From DASZMJ01 sp035551935 (GTDB lineage: Bacteria; Planctomycetota; Planctomycetia; Isosphaerales; Isosphaeraceae), in NCBI GenBank assembly GCA_035551935.1, contig DASZMJ010000527.1:1-10631 (forward strand): a DNA stretch of 10,631 nucleotides, written 5' to 3'. Below the pieces are notes generated by a model. That model searched no databases, was not told where the DNA came from, and saw only the letters and a list, made by a program, of their open reading frames with translations. Numbering within the stretch: the stretch's first letter is position 1; the number at the start of each line of letters is the position of its first letter. The translations under genes and the position numbers were made by a program. Shown in pieces: positions 1-6,346 of this stretch.

Positions 1-38
1 CGGAGCAAGGCGTCGATCGGGTCTGTGGTGCCGTCCAT
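1..38 (-). CDS. Possible start of a divergent gene, cut by the window edge
   Basis: On the minus strand an ATG at 38-36 opens a frame that stays open to the left edge and reads MDGTTDPIDALLR. The composition is plausible for a real N-terminus, but only about 12 codons are visible. No clear GGAG ribosome binding site precedes it. A GATAAT hexamer on the same strand (70-65) could be a -10 box, which would give a short leader. The function cannot be told. The alternative is that this is non-coding DNA upstream of the 75-1022 gene; a plus-strand frame ending at the TGA at 60-62 is also open from the left edge. Confidence 0.25.
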   Translation of the reverse strand, partial: MDGTTDPIDALL

Positions 39-74
39 ATAGAAACGCCCGTGACGGAGTGATGATTATCCTCG

Positions 75-1022
75 GTGGCCCTCGCCGGACCGCAAAAGAG
101 CATAACTCCCTCGATGGGTAGATTTCCAGGCTCCAGTCGCCACAACATGGTCTGCGCCTCGATCGCCCTGACGCGGGTCCGCAAGGCCGACAACGCCGCG
201 GCCTCGGCCCGCGTCCGCGACGCCGGCGCCAGGTGGGACGACCAGCGTGCGCAGAGCCTCACGGCGCTGATCGAGGCGATCTACGCCAACAAGACCGAGG
301 CGCACGAGGCCCTCTTGCGCCGCGGCGACGGCTGTCGCTGGCTGATGGCGCGGTGGAACGAGCTGGCCGCTGCGTTGGACGACAGCGGCCACTGGACGTT
401 CCCGCAGCGCGAATTCGCCATCCGGCTGCTCGGGCTGCATCCCGGCGCCACCAGCGACCCGACGGTGCGGCTGGTCCACGGCCTGGGCCGGGCGCTGGAG
501 GCCGAGCTGGGCCTCAACGAGACGGAGCACGCCCCGAGCCAGAAGAGCTTCGGCCTCGATGTCATCCACAACTCGAATCCTCTTGAGGAGTTGCGCGCGA
601 TCGTCGCGGACGAGCTGGAGGCGTTGGAGGCGCTGCGGCCGGCGTTGGAGGCGGCCGACGCGGCCGATCGCGAGGCGGCGATCGCGGCTTCGTATGTGGA
701 TACCACGGATGATGGCATGCGTCGGCACCGCTACTTGCAGGACCACCTGCGCACGCTGCGGCAGCTCTCGGCGTCGCTGATCGCCAGCAAGAAGGCCCGC
801 CACACGCCGCGGCCGGTCGCCGCGGCCGTCCCCGCGCCCGTGGCGCGGCCCGTCCCGCCGCCGGCGGAGGCGCCGGCGCGGAACGAACCGAAGAATGACG
901 CAACACGTTTACCCGAATCGAGTTTCGACGAGCAACCCGTCCCCGGGCCGTCGCGGCTGGTCTCGAAGCTGTTCGCCGGCTGGGCGCCGCGGCCGGCGAC
1001 GGCCCTGCCCGGGGTCGTTTGA
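75..1022 (+). CDS. Hypothetical protein, planctomycete-type family, probably N-terminally shortened
   Basis: A 315-residue frame opens at a GTG (75), with in-frame ATGs at 114 and 147. None of the three has a well-placed ribosome binding site, and the frame is closed upstream by the TGA at 60. Conserved-looking blocks are a helical stretch from residue 25 with WDDQRA (54-59), GCRWLMARW (86-94), the FAIRLLGLHPG block (114-124), an Ala/Glu-rich helix (170-205) and an Arg-rich helix near 216-240. A Pro/Ala-rich low-complexity linker (about 245-270) leads to the C-terminus. The order of blocks recalls a planctomycete-specific family whose members, as I remember them, begin with a TPRQ-type basic segment and a 'STGPKTPEGK'-like motif. 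That segment is absent here and I do not see it in the other frames upstream. No enzymatic motif, signal peptide or membrane segment is visible. The function is unknown, and it may be a decayed copy. Confidence 0.6.
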   Translation: MALAGPQKSITPSMGRFPGSSRHNMVCASIALTRVRKADNAAASARVRDAGARWDDQRAQSLTALIEAIYANKTEAHEALLRRGDGCRWLMARWNELAAALDDSGHWTFPQREFAIRLLGLHPGATSDPTVRLVHGLGRALEAELGLNETEHAPSQKSFGLDVIHNSNPLEELRAIVADELEALEALRPALEAADAADREAAIAASYVDTTDDGMRRHRYLQDHLRTLRQLSASLIASKKARHTPRPVAAAVPAPVARPVPPPAEAPARNEPKNDATRLPESSFDEQPVPGPSRLVSKLFAGWAPRPATALPGVV

Positions 1023-1040
1023 GGCCCATTTCGGGGCCTC
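1021..1040 (+). terminator. Small hairpin directly after the 75-1022 gene
   Basis: A perfect 7-bp inverted repeat, GAGGCCC / GGGCCTC, with a 6-base loop overlaps the TGA stop of the preceding gene. The stem can be extended at its base by two G-U pairs and one A-U pair. There is no T-tract after it, so intrinsic termination is uncertain. It may act as a 3'-end stabiliser or be a chance pairing in GC-rich DNA. Confidence 0.35.
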
Positions 1041-1255
1041 GGACGACCCCAATGCATCAGCGCAGGCGGATCCGAAGGGGTCGGCGGCGTCCGCGGTGCG
1101 CGGCGATCGAACGAACGGTCGCGTCGGCGGACGGCTCCCGACCTGACCCCCGGGCCGGTCGGCGCCCGCTGGAGGGGGTAGAGCGGCCGACCGAGGGGGC
1201 GAGGGGCTGCCGAGGATCGGGCCGGGACGTTGGGACGATGGCGGAGGATGGGACG

Positions 1256-1669
1256 ATGTTCGGGCATACGTTGCGGCGGGCGGTGCTGGGGGTCGGGATG
1301 ACGATGGCGATCGTCGGGTTCTCGTCGGCGACGGCACAGGCACAGGCCGGGCCGCCGATCCGATCGGCCCGGATGGCCGCGACGACCGGCCTGGAGGCCG
1401 GCGGGATGGGCGCGTCGGCCTTCCCCGAGCGGACGACCTATCCGATCCGAGGCCTCGGCGCCGGCGCCGAGATGCCGAACAACCTGGCCGGCCCCTCCGG
1501 ACGGCTGCCGAACCCGTTCAGGCCGTATCCGTATCCCTACCCGTTTCCTTACCCCTACCCTTACCCGTATCCGCACCCGCCCGTGACCCCGTACGGCTGG
1601 TGGCCGTCGCCGTGGTATGGCACCTATTACCAGATCAACATCCCGTATTATCCACCGGGGCTGTTCTGA
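1256..1669 (+). CDS. Small exported protein with a Pro-Tyr repeat
   Basis: This is a 137-residue protein. The ATG at 1256 is preferred because GGAGG lies at 1243-1247, eight bases upstream; the in-frame ATG at 1238 has a poorer site and would put polar residues before the signal peptide. Residues 1-31 look like a Sec signal peptide: HTLRR, then a hydrophobic core (about 10-24), then a TAQAQA cleavage region. The mature part is low in charge. It holds a Pro-Tyr dipeptide array at 90-106, interrupted once by Phe, and ends in an aromatic tail rich in Tyr, Trp and Pro (about 110-137). No enzyme motif is seen. It probably sits in the envelope or outside the cell, and stacking of the Tyr/Pro segment could give adhesion or wall binding, but that is an inference. 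The gene stands alone and converges on the 1761-2165 gene. Confidence 0.75.
   Translation: MFGHTLRRAVLGVGMTMAIVGFSSATAQAQAGPPIRSARMAATTGLEAGGMGASAFPERTTYPIRGLGAGAEMPNNLAGPSGRLPNPFRPYPYPYPFPYPYPYPYPHPPVTPYGWWPSPWYGTYYQINIPYYPPGLF
1523..1575 (+). repeat. Tandem CCGTAT/CCCTAC-type 6-nt repeat coding for Pro-Tyr
   Basis: This degenerate 6-base tandem repeat alternates CCN with TAT, TAC or once TTT. It encodes the Pro-Tyr array of the exported protein at 1256-1669. Third positions vary (CCG, CCC, CCT; TAT, TAC), so the array appears to be kept by selection on the amino acids and not freshly expanded by slippage. Confidence 0.8.
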
Positions 1670-1688
1670 TGGTGTATGCCGGGGCGAG

Positions 1689-1736
1689 ACGACCCCTCGC
1701 GCCGTCGGGCGTCGAGGCCCGACGGGGAGGGGTCGT
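1689..1736. terminator. Long two-part hairpin between convergent genes
   Basis: The inner stem is a perfect 9-bp inverted repeat, CCGTCGGGC (1702-1710) and GCCCGACGG (1717-1725), with a 6-base loop. The outer stem is a perfect 10-bp inverted repeat, ACGACCCCTC (1689-1698) and GAGGGGTCGT (1727-1736). The stems are separated by a small asymmetric internal loop of three bases on one side and one on the other. It sits 20 bases after the stop of the plus-strand exported protein and 25 bases after the stop of the minus-strand one, so it could end both transcripts. Neither strand has a T-tract. Confidence 0.65.
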
Positions 1737-1760
1737 GGGGACCGATCGGCGAACGGAGGG

Positions 1761-2165
1761 TCAGCTCTTCTTGGCCTCCCAGTCGCGGCTCATCTTCTCG
1801 CCGTTGCGCTCGAACTCGATCTTGCCCTTGATCGTGTCGCCGCTGATCTTGCCGTGGTACTCCTGGACGACCTTGTTGTCGCCGAAGGTGCGGGTGACCT
1901 TGAACGAGACGTCTTCGCCGTCGACCTTGCCGTCCTCGATGTCGATGTCGGTGCCCTGGCGGCCGTTGATGGTGCCGGTGAGCTTCTTGCCGTCCTGCTT
2001 GAGCTTCAGCGTGTTCTCGAACTTCTGGCCGTTGCGCTCGACGGTCCACTTCCAGGTGCCGGTGGCGTCGGCCTTCTTGTCGTCGGCGACCGCGGTGGAG
2101 GTGACGAGGCCGGCGACCAGGCCGATCGCCGCGAGGCAGGCTGAGCCGAGGATCGTTCGCGACAT
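1761..2165 (-). CDS. Small exported beta-rich protein, TGTWKW type
   Basis: This is a 134-residue protein. The start ATG (2165-2163) is preceded by AAGGAG (2180-2175) with a 9-base spacer. An in-frame upstream ATG would add about 22 residues before the signal peptide and is not preferred. Residues 1-27 form a Sec signal peptide with cleavage expected after AVA, before DDKKAD. The mature domain alternates short strands and turns: TGTWKWTVERNG (36-47), LKLKQDGKKLTGTINGR (53-69), VSFKVTR (86-92), GKISGDTIKGKIEF (105-118) and RDWEAKK (127-133). It resembles small lipocalin/beta-barrel-like exported proteins that I recall as abundant in planctomycetes, often in several copies per genome. No catalytic residues can be assigned. 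It is probably periplasmic and monocistronic, with a long, possibly regulated upstream region. Confidence 0.85.
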   Translation of the reverse strand: MSRTILGSACLAAIGLVAGLVTSTAVADDKKADATGTWKWTVERNGQKFENTLKLKQDGKKLTGTINGRQGTDIDIEDGKVDGEDVSFKVTRTFGDNKVVQEYHGKISGDTIKGKIEFERNGEKMSRDWEAKKS

Positions 2166-2242
2166 GGGGACGTTCTCCTTGGGCCATTCGAGGCCGAGCG
2201 TGGAGGGAACAATGCGCCGCAACCGCACCATAACGGTCGCGC

Positions 2243-2266
2243 GGGGTCGGTTCCAGGCCCGACCCC
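2243..2266. promoter_or_regulatory. Stem-loop upstream of the 1761-2165 gene
   Basis: This is a perfect 8-bp inverted repeat, GGGGTCGG (2243-2250) and CCGACCCC (2259-2266), with an 8-base loop, about 78 bases upstream of the minus-strand start codon. It is followed at 2268-2280 by a shorter palindrome, CCCTT-n3-AAGGG. The two adjacent repeats could be a leader hairpin or operator sites. No regulator is encoded nearby, and chance is possible in DNA this rich in GC. Confidence 0.3.
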
Positions 2267-2622
2267 TCCCTTTTGAAGGGGCGACATTCCTCGCGCGTTG
2301 GTGCGGCGTCCTGTCGAGTCGATCGGGTGGCTGCCGGTCGTTGCCCCTCACCGGCTGGACCTGGCGCGCGACGATCGAGGCCGGCGGCTGGCGCGGCTCG
2401 GGCGCCATCCCGGTCGACATCCCTGCCACGTTCGGCCCGGACCGCGGTCGCCGGTCCCGCAGCCGCGGGGACATCCGCGGCCGGCTCGTCCCCGACGAGC
2501 GCGGCCCGGCCGTCGTCTCCACGATCCGCGAGCCCGCCAACCACTCCCACGCCGCCCCGTCGACCTCGGGGCGCCTCTGGCAAATCCGGCCCGTAAGCCT
2601 TAAGTTGGAGAGGCGAGGTCGG

Positions 2623-2640
2623 CCGTCGCGAAGGCGACGG
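2623..2640 (+). promoter_or_regulatory. Leader hairpin before the ABC operon
   Basis: This is a perfect 7-bp inverted repeat, CCGTCGC and GCGACGG, closing a 4-base GAAG loop. It ends 36 bases before the first start codon of the ABC operon and so is probably in its 5' leader. It could protect the transcript's 5' end or affect expression. No terminator or riboswitch class is recognised. Confidence 0.35.
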
Positions 2641-2676
2641 AACTCGGGGCGGGGTCCGGGGGTCCAAAGGGGTACC

Positions 2677-3678
2677 ATGATCGAGGTCGAGCGGCTCACC
2701 AAGCGATACGGCCCGGTGCTGGCCGTCGATCGGCTCACCTTCCGGGTGGGACGGGGCGAGATCGTCGGCTTCCTCGGGCCCAACGGCGCGGGGAAGACGA
2801 CCACCATGCGCATGCTCACCACCTTCCTGCCGCCGACCAGCGGCAAGGCGAAACTGGCCGGGCATGATGTGCTGGATGAGGCGCTGGACGTCCGAAGGCA
2901 TGTCGGCTACCTACCCGAGAGCGTCCCGCTCTACGGCGAGATGCGGGTCCGCGAGTACCTCAACTTCCGAGCCCGGCTCCGCGACGTGCCCCGCGCGAAG
3001 CGGCGGGCGGCGATCGGCCACGTCCTCGAGCGCTGCAAGCTCCAAGACGTCGAGGAGCGGATCGTCGGCCAGCTCTCCAAGGGCTACCGTCAGCGCGTCG
3101 GCCTGGCCGAGGCGATGGTCCACGACCCGGACATCCTGATCCTCGACGAGCCGACGGCGGGGCTCGACCCGATCCAGGTCCGCGAGGTCCGGGCGTTGAT
3201 CCGGGAGCTGGGGGACCGGCACACGATCCTGCTCTCGACGCACATCATGCCCGAGGTCGAGGCCGTCTGTAGCCGCGTGATCCTGATCGCCGCCGGCCGG
3301 ATCGCCATCGACGACTCGCTGGCGCGGCTGCGGTCGGAGGAGGCCATCGAGGTCGAGGCGCGCGGGCCGGCCGACGCGATCCGCAAGGCGATCGAGGCGA
3401 CGCAGGACGTCACCCGCGTCCGCCCGATCCCGACCGTCGCCGACGGCGAGCACCACGCCTTCGAGGTCCGGACCCGCGACGGCGTCGACGTCCGCGAACG
3501 GCTGGCGCGGCGGCTCATCGAGGGCGGCTGGGGCCTCCGCCGGATCGACCTGCGGCGCTCGACGTTGGAAGACCGCTTCGTCCAGGCCGTCCGTGCCACC
3601 GCCGGGACCGGGGCCCTGGGCGAGGACGAGGCGGACCCCGCCAAGACCAAGCCCGAGAACGAGACCGAGGCCGCCTGA
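2677..3678 (+). CDS. ABC transporter ATP-binding protein, GldA-like
   Basis: This 333-residue cytoplasmic ATPase drives an ABC-2 type membrane complex. Visible motifs are Walker A GPNGAGKT (34-41), signature LSKGYRQR (133-140), Walker B ILILDEP with D157 and catalytic E158, D-loop AGLD (161-164) and switch His189 in STHI. The usual Q-loop Gln is not evident: the segment reads GYLPE (77-81), a form I associate with GldA-like ATPases. After about residue 215 there is a C-terminal extension with a small alpha/beta-like region and a charged tail. The ATG at 2677 is chosen because homology starts at once (MIEVERLTKRYG); AAAGGGG just upstream is a modest binding site. The frame is open far upstream but without motifs. 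It is the first gene of a tight operon, with the permease starting one base after its stop. The substrate is unknown. Confidence 0.93.
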   Translation: MIEVERLTKRYGPVLAVDRLTFRVGRGEIVGFLGPNGAGKTTTMRMLTTFLPPTSGKAKLAGHDVLDEALDVRRHVGYLPESVPLYGEMRVREYLNFRARLRDVPRAKRRAAIGHVLERCKLQDVEERIVGQLSKGYRQRVGLAEAMVHDPDILILDEPTAGLDPIQVREVRALIRELGDRHTILLSTHIMPEVEAVCSRVILIAAGRIAIDDSLARLRSEEAIEVEARGPADAIRKAIEATQDVTRVRPIPTVADGEHHAFEVRTRDGVDVRERLARRLIEGGWGLRRIDLRRSTLEDRFVQAVRATAGTGALGEDEADPAKTKPENETEAA

Positions 3679-3679
3679 C

Positions 3680-4447
3680 ATGCCGCGACACGTCCCGGCC
3701 CTGCTCCGCCGCGAGCTGGGGGCCTATTTCCTCAGCCCGATGGCCTACCTGATCCTGATCGGCTTCCAGGTCATCGCCTCGATCAACTTCTACTATCTTG
3801 TCGACATGCTCAACCGGCCGCAGCTCCGGTTCGCCGGGCTGAGCGACCCGATGAACACGTACATCTCCGGCAGCACGATGTTTTGGATCGCGATCCTCGT
3901 CGCCCTGCCCGCGTTGACGATGCGCCTCCTGGCCGAGGAGCGGCGGTCGGGGACGATCGAGGGACTCCTGACGGCGCCGGTGACCGAGGGCGAGGTCGTG
4001 CTCAGCAAGTGGCTGGCGGGCCTGGTGATGTTCTGGGCGCTGTTGCTGCCGTTCGCGCTGTATCTGCCGTTCCTCTACCACTATGGCGAGTTCTACTTCG
4101 ACCTCGGGCCGCTCCTGTCGCTGGGGATCGGCCTGACGACGATCGGGATGATGTTCGTCGCCATCGGCGTCTTCTTCAGCGCCCTGACGCGGAACCAGAT
4201 CGTCGCGGCGATCGGCACGTTCGTCGTGCTCTTCGCCCTGGTCCTGATGACGCTCCTGGTCTATGAGTTCGCGCAGGGGCGCGGCTCGTCGTGGGCCGAG
4301 CCGTTCCGGTTCGTTTCGGTGCTCTTCCAGGTGACGAGCTTCGGCACCGGGCAGTTGGACATCCGTTACATCGCATTACACCTGTCGGTGACGGTCTTCA
4401 TGCTGTACATGACGGTCAAGGTCTTGCAGGCACGCCGGGGGCTCTGA
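3680..4447 (+). CDS. ABC-2 type permease, GldF/NosY-like
   Basis: This 255-residue integral membrane protein has about six hydrophobic segments (near 20-40, 65-82, 111-133, 147-169, 174-197 and 228-248). The cytoplasmic motif EERRSGTIEGLLTAPV (86-101), followed by the S-K-W segment, is the hallmark of ABC-2 permeases that contact the ATPase. It should form the membrane channel, or the mechanical part, of the complex with the upstream ATPase. The ATG at 3680 lies one base after the ATPase stop, with GAGG about nine bases before it, so translation is probably coupled. The length fits the short single-domain permeases of Gld or Nos type. A single permease gene suggests a homodimer, or pairing with the membrane part of the next gene product. 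Confidence 0.92.
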   Translation: MPRHVPALLRRELGAYFLSPMAYLILIGFQVIASINFYYLVDMLNRPQLRFAGLSDPMNTYISGSTMFWIAILVALPALTMRLLAEERRSGTIEGLLTAPVTEGEVVLSKWLAGLVMFWALLLPFALYLPFLYHYGEFYFDLGPLLSLGIGLTTIGMMFVAIGVFFSALTRNQIVAAIGTFVVLFALVLMTLLVYEFAQGRGSSWAEPFRFVSVLFQVTSFGTGQLDIRYIALHLSVTVFMLYMTVKVLQARRGL

Positions 4448-4452
4448 GCGCG

Positions 4453-6315
4453 ATGGGCGACCGCGTCGTCGAGTGGCTGTCGAACGTCTACGTCTGGACC
4501 GCCGGCCTGGGCCTGGCGGCGATCCTGATGCTGTCGTGGGTCCTCCGCGGGGCGCCGATCGGCCAGCGCGCGGAGGTCGAGGCCGACGACGAGGCCCCCG
4601 GCGCCGGCTATCGCGACCGGACCGTCGCCGCGGCCGTCTTCGGGCTGGCCCTCATGGGGCTGGGCGCCTTCGTCGCGGCGACCAAGAGCATCCCGTGGTC
4701 GTTGCCGCTGTTCGCGATCGGCTTCGGCGTCGTGGTCCTGCTCGTGCGGCACAACCGCCGCTATCGCCACGCCAGCCCGAGCCTGCGACGGGTCGTGCAG
4801 GTCTCCGACGCCGTCCTCAACGCCGCCTTGCTGGCGGGCGTGCTGATCGTCGGCAACGTCCTGGCCTTCAAGTACGGCACCCGCGTCATCGACTTCACGC
4901 AGAATCAATCCTACAGCCTCTCCTCGCGGACGGTCGCCATCGTCAAGGGGTTGAAGAAGCCGGTCACGTTCACGGTCCTGTATGGCCAGGGGGCCGCGGA
5001 CAAGTACCAGCGCGTGATGCAGCTCCTCGACCTGATCAAGGCCGAGAACCCGGGCCAGGTCAAGGTCGAGACGGTCTCCCCCTTCTCCGACCGCGAGAAG
5101 TTCAGCCGGTTGATCCAGCAGGTGCCCGACCTGGCCGTCGTGACCGAGACCGGCGGCGGCGTGCTCGTCGAGTACGGCGAGGGGGAGTCGGCCAACCGCG
5201 CGGTCGTCCGCAACGCCGACCTCTTCACGTTCGACACGACCGCGGCCCGCGACCCGAGGAGCGACCGCGTCGAGACGAGCTTCAGCGGCGAGGACGCGAT
5301 CGACTCGGCCCTCGCCCGCCTCGAGGAGGGCAAGCGCTCGAAAGTCGCCTTCTCGACCGGCCACGGCGAGGCCAGCACCGTCCGCGCCCCGCAGTCGCAG
5401 GCGTCGCCGCAACGGTCGATCGACGTGCTCCGGTCGCGGCTGGAGTCCAACGGGCTCGAGGCCAGCACGATCGACCTCCGCAAGGAGGACGTGCCCAGGG
5501 ATGTCCAGGTGCTCATCATCCCCGGCCCCCGCGTCCCCTTCGGGTCGGGCGAGCTCGGCCGCCTGCGGAAGTACATGCTCAACGGCGGTCGCGTCGTCCT
5601 GACCCTCGACGTCCAGCGTGACAGCCGGGCCGGTGCCGGCCTGGAGAAATGGCTCGAGGAGTTCAACATCGGGGTCGGCGAAGGCCTCGTCTACGACCCC
5701 GGTTCCTATTATGCGCTCGGCTCCAAGTACGTGATCGTGCCGAGGGTCTTCGAACGACACCCGATCATCGACCCGCTCCGCGGCCAGGAGCTGGCGGTGC
5801 TCTTGCCCGCCTCCACGCCGCTGACGATCCTCGGCCAGCCGGGGCCGGGGATGCCGGCGACCGAGGAGCCCAACCCGAAAGCGCGGGCCCTCCCCCTGCT
5901 CCGGTCGAGCCCGTCCTCGTGGGCCGAGAGCACTTGGATGGCCCGCGAGGAGCCGAAGCGCGACGGCAACGAGCCCGCGGGCCCGATCATCGTCGCCGCC
6001 GCCGCCGCCGACCGCGGGCCCGCCGACGCCGGCACCGAGGGGGACACCCCGCGCCTGGTCGTCTTCGGCAGCACGCTGGCGTTCGACGACCAGTACGTCG
6101 AGATCGACTTCCACAACCTCGACCTCGCCGTCAACGCCATCAGCTGGCTCCGCGGCCGCCGCGAGCAGATCGGCGTCGCCCCGAAGAAGGGGACGACCCT
6201 GCTGATGACCGCCAGCCGGGTCCAGCAATCCAAGATGATCCTCGTGCCGACCCTGATGGCGCTGGTCGCCATCGTCGGGTTCGGCCTCTCGACCTACGCC
6301 GCCCGCCGCTCGTGA
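4453..6315 (+). CDS. GldG-like ABC transporter auxiliary membrane protein
   Basis: This 620-residue protein has hydrophobic segments near 12-31, 57-76, 80-99 and 119-139, a large extracytoplasmic region, and a C-terminal membrane helix near 594-614 followed by a short basic tail. Family marks of GldG-type proteins (PF09822 as I know it) are the DFTQNQSYSLSSRT segment after the fourth helix (147-160), VAFSTGHGE (298-306), VQVLIIPGP (351-359), VVFGS (536-540) and NLDLAVNAISWLRG (555-568). It probably extends the ABC complex into the periplasm and may bind a substrate or envelope partner. Classical GldG has a single N-terminal helix, so the four-helix N-terminus is longer than usual. A low-complexity insert (about 465-530) interrupts the domain near its end. 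The start codon lies five bases after the permease stop. Confidence 0.88.
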   Translation: MGDRVVEWLSNVYVWTAGLGLAAILMLSWVLRGAPIGQRAEVEADDEAPGAGYRDRTVAAAVFGLALMGLGAFVAATKSIPWSLPLFAIGFGVVVLLVRHNRRYRHASPSLRRVVQVSDAVLNAALLAGVLIVGNVLAFKYGTRVIDFTQNQSYSLSSRTVAIVKGLKKPVTFTVLYGQGAADKYQRVMQLLDLIKAENPGQVKVETVSPFSDREKFSRLIQQVPDLAVVTETGGGVLVEYGEGESANRAVVRNADLFTFDTTAARDPRSDRVETSFSGEDAIDSALARLEEGKRSKVAFSTGHGEASTVRAPQSQASPQRSIDVLRSRLESNGLEASTIDLRKEDVPRDVQVLIIPGPRVPFGSGELGRLRKYMLNGGRVVLTLDVQRDSRAGAGLEKWLEEFNIGVGEGLVYDPGSYYALGSKYVIVPRVFERHPIIDPLRGQELAVLLPASTPLTILGQPGPGMPATEEPNPKARALPLLRSSPSSWAESTWMAREEPKRDGNEPAGPIIVAAAAADRGPADAGTEGDTPRLVVFGSTLAFDDQYVEIDFHNLDLAVNAISWLRGRREQIGVAPKKGTTLLMTASRVQQSKMILVPTLMALVAIVGFGLSTYAARRS

Positions 6316-6346
6316 CCGGGCCGGCGGCCCATCCTCCGACTCCAAC

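Larger units (their letters stand above)
2166..2676. other. Long divergent intergenic region, no credible gene
   Basis: These 511 bases lie between the minus-strand exported protein and the ABC operon and must hold the promoters of both. Frames that run through it are open only because of the high GC: their translations are rich in Arg, Pro and Ser with no recognisable motif. I could not assign a sigma70 -35/-10 pair with confidence. Three small inverted repeats are present (2243-2266, 2268-2280, 2623-2640). A relatively AT-rich patch near 2592-2606 is the best place to look for the operon promoter. Confidence 0.6.

Noticed and set aside
66..803. Minus-strand frame opposite the 75-1022 gene
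   Set aside because: The translation is rich in Arg, Gln, Leu and Val as typical of antisense to a GC-rich gene, with no family motif; the plus strand carries recognisable blocks.
1600..2676. Upstream extension of the ABC ATPase frame
   Set aside because: The frame is open only by high GC and runs antisense through the exported protein at 1761-2165; its translation is Arg/Ser/Pro-rich with no motif, while the ATPase family begins exactly at the ATG at 2677.
2166..2846. N-terminal extension of the minus-strand exported protein
   Set aside because: The signal peptide and the AAGGAG site place the start at 2165; the extension overlaps the ABC ATPase antisense and has no recognisable domain.
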